This document shows positions 60,816 through 64,000 of a stretch of DNA of 64,000 nt, one piece after another. Each line of letters starts with the position of its first letter. Positions within the stretch are counted from its first letter, which is position 1. The DNA lies in NCBI GenBank assembly GCA_047601745.1, contig JASGIS010000001.1, forward strand, positions 2,232,001 through 2,296,000. Reading direction: 5' to 3'. The stretch is from JAKPAM01 sp047601745 (GTDB lineage: Bacteria; Pseudomonadota; Gammaproteobacteria; Burkholderiales; Burkholderiaceae_E). The notes beneath the pieces were generated by a model. That model ran no database searches. It was not told the origin of the DNA and saw only the letters and a list, made by a program, of their open reading frames with translations. The position numbers and the translations under genes were made by a program.

Positions 60816-61817
60816 ATGAGCGATCCTCTCAGCGATCTGATCCTGGACATTCATCGTGATTCCGTCGCATGCGATGCGAGCGATACCTTCTGCGCGAAAG
60901 CATTGAAGCGATTGCGCAGTCGCGTTCCCTTTCAAATCGCCGCGCTGATGCGCGGCTCGATATCGGAGAACAGCGCGCAGCTTCATTGCCAGCACCTGGT
61001 CGATCAGTCATCGGAAGCCCCCGAGGCGCTTGCCGGCGAGGGCATCATCGACGATGCCCCGTTGCTCGTCCGCTGCATGGCTTCTCCCGGCGTCGCGATA
61101 CGAATGTCGATTGCCGGCTACGGGGCGGCCGAGGTCCGGATGTTCCTGGCGCACCGGCAGTATCGCCATTTGATGGCGATGACGGTGTTCGATTGGAAGC
61201 TGGGGCTTTTCGCCGGTCTGGGTCTCGGTCTGGGCCTGGGCCGAGGCGATACCACCGCTCCCTTCACCGAAGCCGAAACGGCGATCTTCGAGTTCGCCGC
61301 TCCGCACGTCATCGAAGGCTGGACGCGAAGCGTGGTGCTGGAAGCCGCCCGGCCGCCGGCAGGCTTCGCGTCCCCTTTCGCCGTGGCCGTGCTGACCCGA
61401 TGCCAGGTGCTGACGGCGGCGGAGCGGGAATTCCTTCGGTTGATGAGGGAGGAATGGCCTGATTGGCGAGGGCCGACTCTTCCGGAGCAGGCTCTGGCGT
61501 CGATCACGATGGACACGGACAGCGTGTGGACCGGCAAGCAGATCGTGCTCTATTCACAGCCGATCGACATCGGCACGTTGATCCGGATACGTCGCCGCTG
61601 CCCGATCGACAGCCTCGGCAGGAGAAAACAGGCCGTCGCGATCCACTTCTCGCGCGGCGCCTCCCAGAAGGAGGTCTCCAGGAAGCTGAATCTGTCCGAG
61701 TCGACGGTCAACAACTACCTCAACGACGTCTACCGGACGCTCGGCCTGTCCGACAAGGTGTCGCTGTCGAGGATGGTGTCGCGACTGGTTCCGGAGACGG
61801 GCGGCGTCGCGAGGTGA
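60816..61817 (+). CDS. LuxR-family regulator with unknown sensor domain
   Basis: A 333-residue regulator. C-terminal LuxR helix-turn-helix: RKQAVAIHFSRGASQKEVSRKLNLSESTVNNYLNDVYRTLGLSDKVSLSRMV (about 270-322). The first 250 residues are an unrecognised sensor region containing a Gly-Leu run (GLGLGLGLGRGD near 130-142). AAAGGAAACGGAGG precedes the ATG. It faces the two cysteine-rich genes on the right (convergent), so control of them is possible but not shown. Confidence 0.85.
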   Translation: MSDPLSDLILDIHRDSVACDASDTFCAKALKRLRSRVPFQIAALMRGSISENSAQLHCQHLVDQSSEAPEALAGEGIIDDAPLLVRCMASPGVAIRMSIAGYGAAEVRMFLAHRQYRHLMAMTVFDWKLGLFAGLGLGLGLGRGDTTAPFTEAETAIFEFAAPHVIEGWTRSVVLEAARPPAGFASPFAVAVLTRCQVLTAAEREFLRLMREEWPDWRGPTLPEQALASITMDTDSVWTGKQIVLYSQPIDIGTLIRIRRRCPIDSLGRRKQAVAIHFSRGASQKEVSRKLNLSESTVNNYLNDVYRTLGLSDKVSLSRMVSRLVPETGGVAR

Positions 61818-61844
61818 TGCGCGTCGGCGGGCTGCCCGCGTCGT

Positions 61845-62639
61845 TCAGGCCTGGCAGCTCATCGCCACCTGCAGACGCTGCGTGGCGAGCAGCACGCGGC
61901 GGCTGTCGTAGTTCACCACCAGGCCGGCGCCGTCGTTGCTGCCGGCCTTAGCCTGGGCCGGAATGCGCACGCCCGCCAGCACCACCCACGGGTCGGTCGG
62001 GCAGGGCGGGCATTCCGGGGTGGGCACCCGGTGCTGGCGCTGCCGTTCCGCGAGCGGCGTGTCCTTCCACGTCGCGCACCAGGCGGCGTCGCCCAGGATC
62101 GCCTGCTTGTGCGACTCGGGCAGCTCCCACAGCACCTTGATTTCGAACGAATCGCGCACGCGCGAGTACTCGCAGCCGGTCTCGTCGCAGCCGCAGCCGG
62201 CCGGGTGGACACTGACGGGGCGCGAGTAGCATTCGGCGTAGCGTACGGCGATGTAGACGATGGCGTCCTTTCCCACGTTGGACGGCATCTCGCCGATCGG
62301 CGGGCACGGCCAGCGCGTGCTGCAGGGCGGCTGGCTGCTGCCGAGTTTCAGGTCGACGTCGACGCAGGTGTCGATCAGGATCTCGTCGCCGTGCGGCCCG
62401 ACCACGTAGCCCGGGCAGACGCGCACCTGCCAGCCGGCGACGCCGGTCAGCGGTTCGACCGCGCAGCCGCACACCACGCCCCAGCCGTGCAGGTAGCGAT
62501 TGTGGCGGCGCAGCTTCTCGCGGAAGTAATCCTGCTCGTCCTGCATGTCGTCCGCGCGCAGCAACTGGCGTGGGAAATAGCGCAGGCGCTCGAGCGGCGC
62601 ATCACAGCAAACGCAGCAGACATCGGACATGTCGGACAT
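61845..62639 (-). CDS. cysteine-rich protein of unknown family
   Basis: A 264-residue protein, no signal peptide or membrane segment, with about 20 Cys. It opens with CCVCC, then LERLRYFPRQLLRADDMQDEQDYFREKLRRHNRYLHGWGVVCGC (about 16-60), a segment I have seen in uncharacterised proteins of varied bacteria but cannot name. Then VCPGYVVGPHGDEILID, AVRYAECYSRPVS, GCGCDETGCEYSRVRDSFEIKV and ILGDAAWCATW. The last three segments recur in the next gene. The two are 26 bp apart on the same strand. Cytoplasmic and possibly metal-binding or part of a larger particle; no function assigned. Confidence 0.75.
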   Translation of the reverse strand: MSDMSDVCCVCCDAPLERLRYFPRQLLRADDMQDEQDYFREKLRRHNRYLHGWGVVCGCAVEPLTGVAGWQVRVCPGYVVGPHGDEILIDTCVDVDLKLGSSQPPCSTRWPCPPIGEMPSNVGKDAIVYIAVRYAECYSRPVSVHPAGCGCDETGCEYSRVRDSFEIKVLWELPESHKQAILGDAAWCATWKDTPLAERQRQHRVPTPECPPCPTDPWVVLAGVRIPAQAKAGSNDGAGLVVNYDSRRVLLATQRLQVAMSCQA

Positions 62640-62665
62640 CGGATTCTCCTGAAATGGGGCCGCCT

Positions 62666-64000
62666 TCAGACGATCGTGAACGTGAAGGTGAAGTCGCCGC
62701 CGGCGGCGCCGTCACCGGAAATCGCGCCGTCGGCAGGGGCGGTCGGCTCGCCGTCGAGCGCCTGGCCGGTCTCGTCGGCCAGGCCGGGCCGATCGGCGGC
62801 GGTGTCGCTGCCGCGCAGCATCAACTGGTACGGACCCGCTGGCCACGGGGGCTGATCCTCCGAAGCGCTCGGCAACACGTCGAAGCGCACGGTGTCGGGC
62901 GTCTCGATGGCCAGCGTGCCGGGCAGCCACGCCGGTTGCCCCCGCCTGGGCTTGAGCGCCAGGACGAGCACGTTGTGCGTCAGATAATCGGGGTCCTGCA
63001 AGCCGGCCGTGGTCGGGATGTGCGCGGTCTGCTCGAAGGGCGCGGTAAAGACGATGCGGATCGCGCTCACGAAGGTGCCGGCCTTGATCGTCACCGGGTC
63101 CAGCGGTGATTCGATGGATTGCACGACTTGTTCGCCGTCGTCGCGGCGCAGGAAGGTGATGCTTGCGACTCGCATCGGTGCGGGCGGCGGCGGTGGGGGC
63201 GTGTCGTCGTGACCGCAGCAGTCATCGATCTTCGCGGCCAGGCACAGGATCAGGTCCAGCAGGACGGCGTTGCTGTAGACGCGCGGCCGCACCGCGCAGG
63301 TCTCGACCGCGGTGATCTTGCCGTCATCGGCGCGCAGCAGCGCCAGCGGGACGCAAGCGTCGCCGTCGGGCGGTGCGCACCGGTCGTCGAACAGCTCGCA
63401 CATCATTCGGCGCCGGCTGTGGAATGCCGCGCTCGGCGCGGCCGACCGGTCGGGCGGCGACTGGGCGCTGCCGGCCTCGGGCGCGTGGGTAAGGACGCCG
63501 CCGGCGCTGTTGCCGTTGCCGTTGCCGCCGTTGCCGCCGTTGCCGCCATTGCCGTCGCCAGGACCGCTGCCGTTGCCCTCGCCCTTGGCGGCCGGCCAAA
63601 GGTTCGCGCACCAGTCGGGATCTCCCAGGATCGGCGCGCGGCCGTCGGTCACCTTCAGGCAGAACGACTCGACGACGGTACCGGCGACGCAGTGATCGCG
63701 CGTGTCGCAGTCGGAGACGAGCGCCGGCTCGTAGTCGGCGCGGCATTCCTTGTAGCAGAGCCACAGCGTCATGACCGTGGCCGGCCGGTCGCCGGTCGCC
63801 TGCGCGACCGCCGGCGGCGTGCCGGTGACCGGCGATTGCGGCGAGGGGGCGGGTGTCGGCTCGGAGGGCTGGCCGGGCGTCGGGCCGCGTGTTCGATCGG
63901 GGGCGGTGGTCGAACCGCCGCAGCAAGGGTCACCGGCGGCGAACGGGTCGATGCAGGCGCGCACCGGCACCACGATCTCGCGGCCCAGGCCGTCGATCGC
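62666..64000 (-). CDS. cysteine-rich protein of unknown family, 5' end outside window
   Basis: At least 445 residues; the frame is open to the right edge (DGLGREIVVPVRACIDPF precedes the first internal GTG), so the start lies beyond. It has a module similar to the neighbour (TLWLCYKECRADYEPALVSDCD, HCVAGTVVESFCLKV, ILGDPDWCANLWPAAKG), a Gly-Asn linker, then LLRADDGKITAVETCAVRPRVYSNAVLLDLILCLAAKIDDCC. The C-terminal 150 residues look like a beta-rich Ig-like domain (MRVASITFLRRDDGEQV ... GGDFTFTFTIV). No signal is visible in the part seen. Function unknown. Confidence 0.72.
   Translation of the reverse strand, partial: AIDGLGREIVVPVRACIDPFAAGDPCCGGSTTAPDRTRGPTPGQPSEPTPAPSPQSPVTGTPPAVAQATGDRPATVMTLWLCYKECRADYEPALVSDCDTRDHCVAGTVVESFCLKVTDGRAPILGDPDWCANLWPAAKGEGNGSGPGDGNGGNGGNGGNGNGNSAGGVLTHAPEAGSAQSPPDRSAAPSAAFHSRRRMMCELFDDRCAPPDGDACVPLALLRADDGKITAVETCAVRPRVYSNAVLLDLILCLAAKIDDCCGHDDTPPPPPPAPMRVASITFLRRDDGEQVVQSIESPLDPVTIKAGTFVSAIRIVFTAPFEQTAHIPTTAGLQDPDYLTHNVLVLALKPRRGQPAWLPGTLAIETPDTVRFDVLPSASEDQPPWPAGPYQLMLRGSDTAADRPGLADETGQALDGEPTAPADGAISGDGAAGGDFTFTFTIV

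Overview
The window is GC-rich chromosomal DNA, probably from a betaproteobacterium of the order Burkholderiales. The basis is the gene mix rather than any marker gene: a Bug-family (tripartite tricarboxylate) solute-binding protein, DUF4148 small secreted proteins, DUF2145, NnrS, a periplasmic tyramine-type copper amine oxidase, an isoquinoline-oxidoreductase-type molybdoenzyme and many stand-alone regulators. No rRNA, tRNA, CRISPR array, origin or intact insertion sequence was seen. GC is high almost throughout and falls visibly around 53.3-59.5 kb.

Left part (1-6 kb): a CaiB/BaiF CoA-transferase, an atypical SDR, a NemR-like TetR repressor, an Old Yellow Enzyme with an NAD(P)-binding partner, and a DHA2 efflux pump. 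Four promoters here share the palindrome GACCGGTC, in two places extended to ACGACCGGTCGT. I read this as one electrophile- or xenobiotic-responsive regulon under the TetR protein. 6-19.7 kb is mostly metabolic and housekeeping: ferredoxin, hydroxypyruvate isomerase-like protein, two alpha/beta hydrolases, carbonic anhydrase, a DUF455 protein, DUF2145 and partner, a Baeyer-Villiger-type monooxygenase, a DUF2501 protein, glutamine-dependent NAD synthetase and a hybrid histidine kinase.

Middle part: 19.9-24.6 kb is a branched-chain amino-acid-type ABC operon whose two permeases are fused. Then come a DHA1 transporter, a voltage-gated-type potassium channel with a C-terminal zinc ribbon, an acyl-CoA dehydrogenase with a Bug protein, and a methyltransferase that carries a signal peptide. 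30.7-34.4 kb is an iron-uptake cassette (TonB receptor, PepSY protein, small membrane protein). A near-identical Fur-like box precedes it and also sits between a transporter and a DUF3325 gene at 39.6 kb. 34.5-38.3 kb holds a MerR-TPR fusion and a two-subunit molybdenum hydroxylase. 41-44 kb holds a CZB chemoreceptor and an nnrS operon with a canonical 11-1-11 NsrR-type box. 44.3-49.7 kb holds an EutR-like regulator, a TynA-like amine oxidase and a Tat-exported amidase, probably an amine/amide catabolic set.

Right part (49.9-59.5 kb) is the accessory section. It contains four close paralogues of a DUF4148 secreted protein, three of them in a tandem array with an exact 898-bp period. The array ends against the last ~33 codons of an acyl-CoA synthetase. 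Next come a 57-codon ribbon-helix-helix protein and a VapBC pair whose toxin is broken by one in-frame TAG. MFS/TetR, LysR, acyl-CoA dehydrogenase, lytic transglycosylase and MazG-type genes lie among these. The right edge (60.8-64 kb) has a LuxR regulator facing two adjacent cysteine-rich proteins that share a module and belong to no family I can name; this is the least understood part of the window.

Short-unit tandem repeats (6, 7, 9, 12, 13, 18, 20 bp) are unusually common, both inside N-terminal coding regions and in intergenic gaps.
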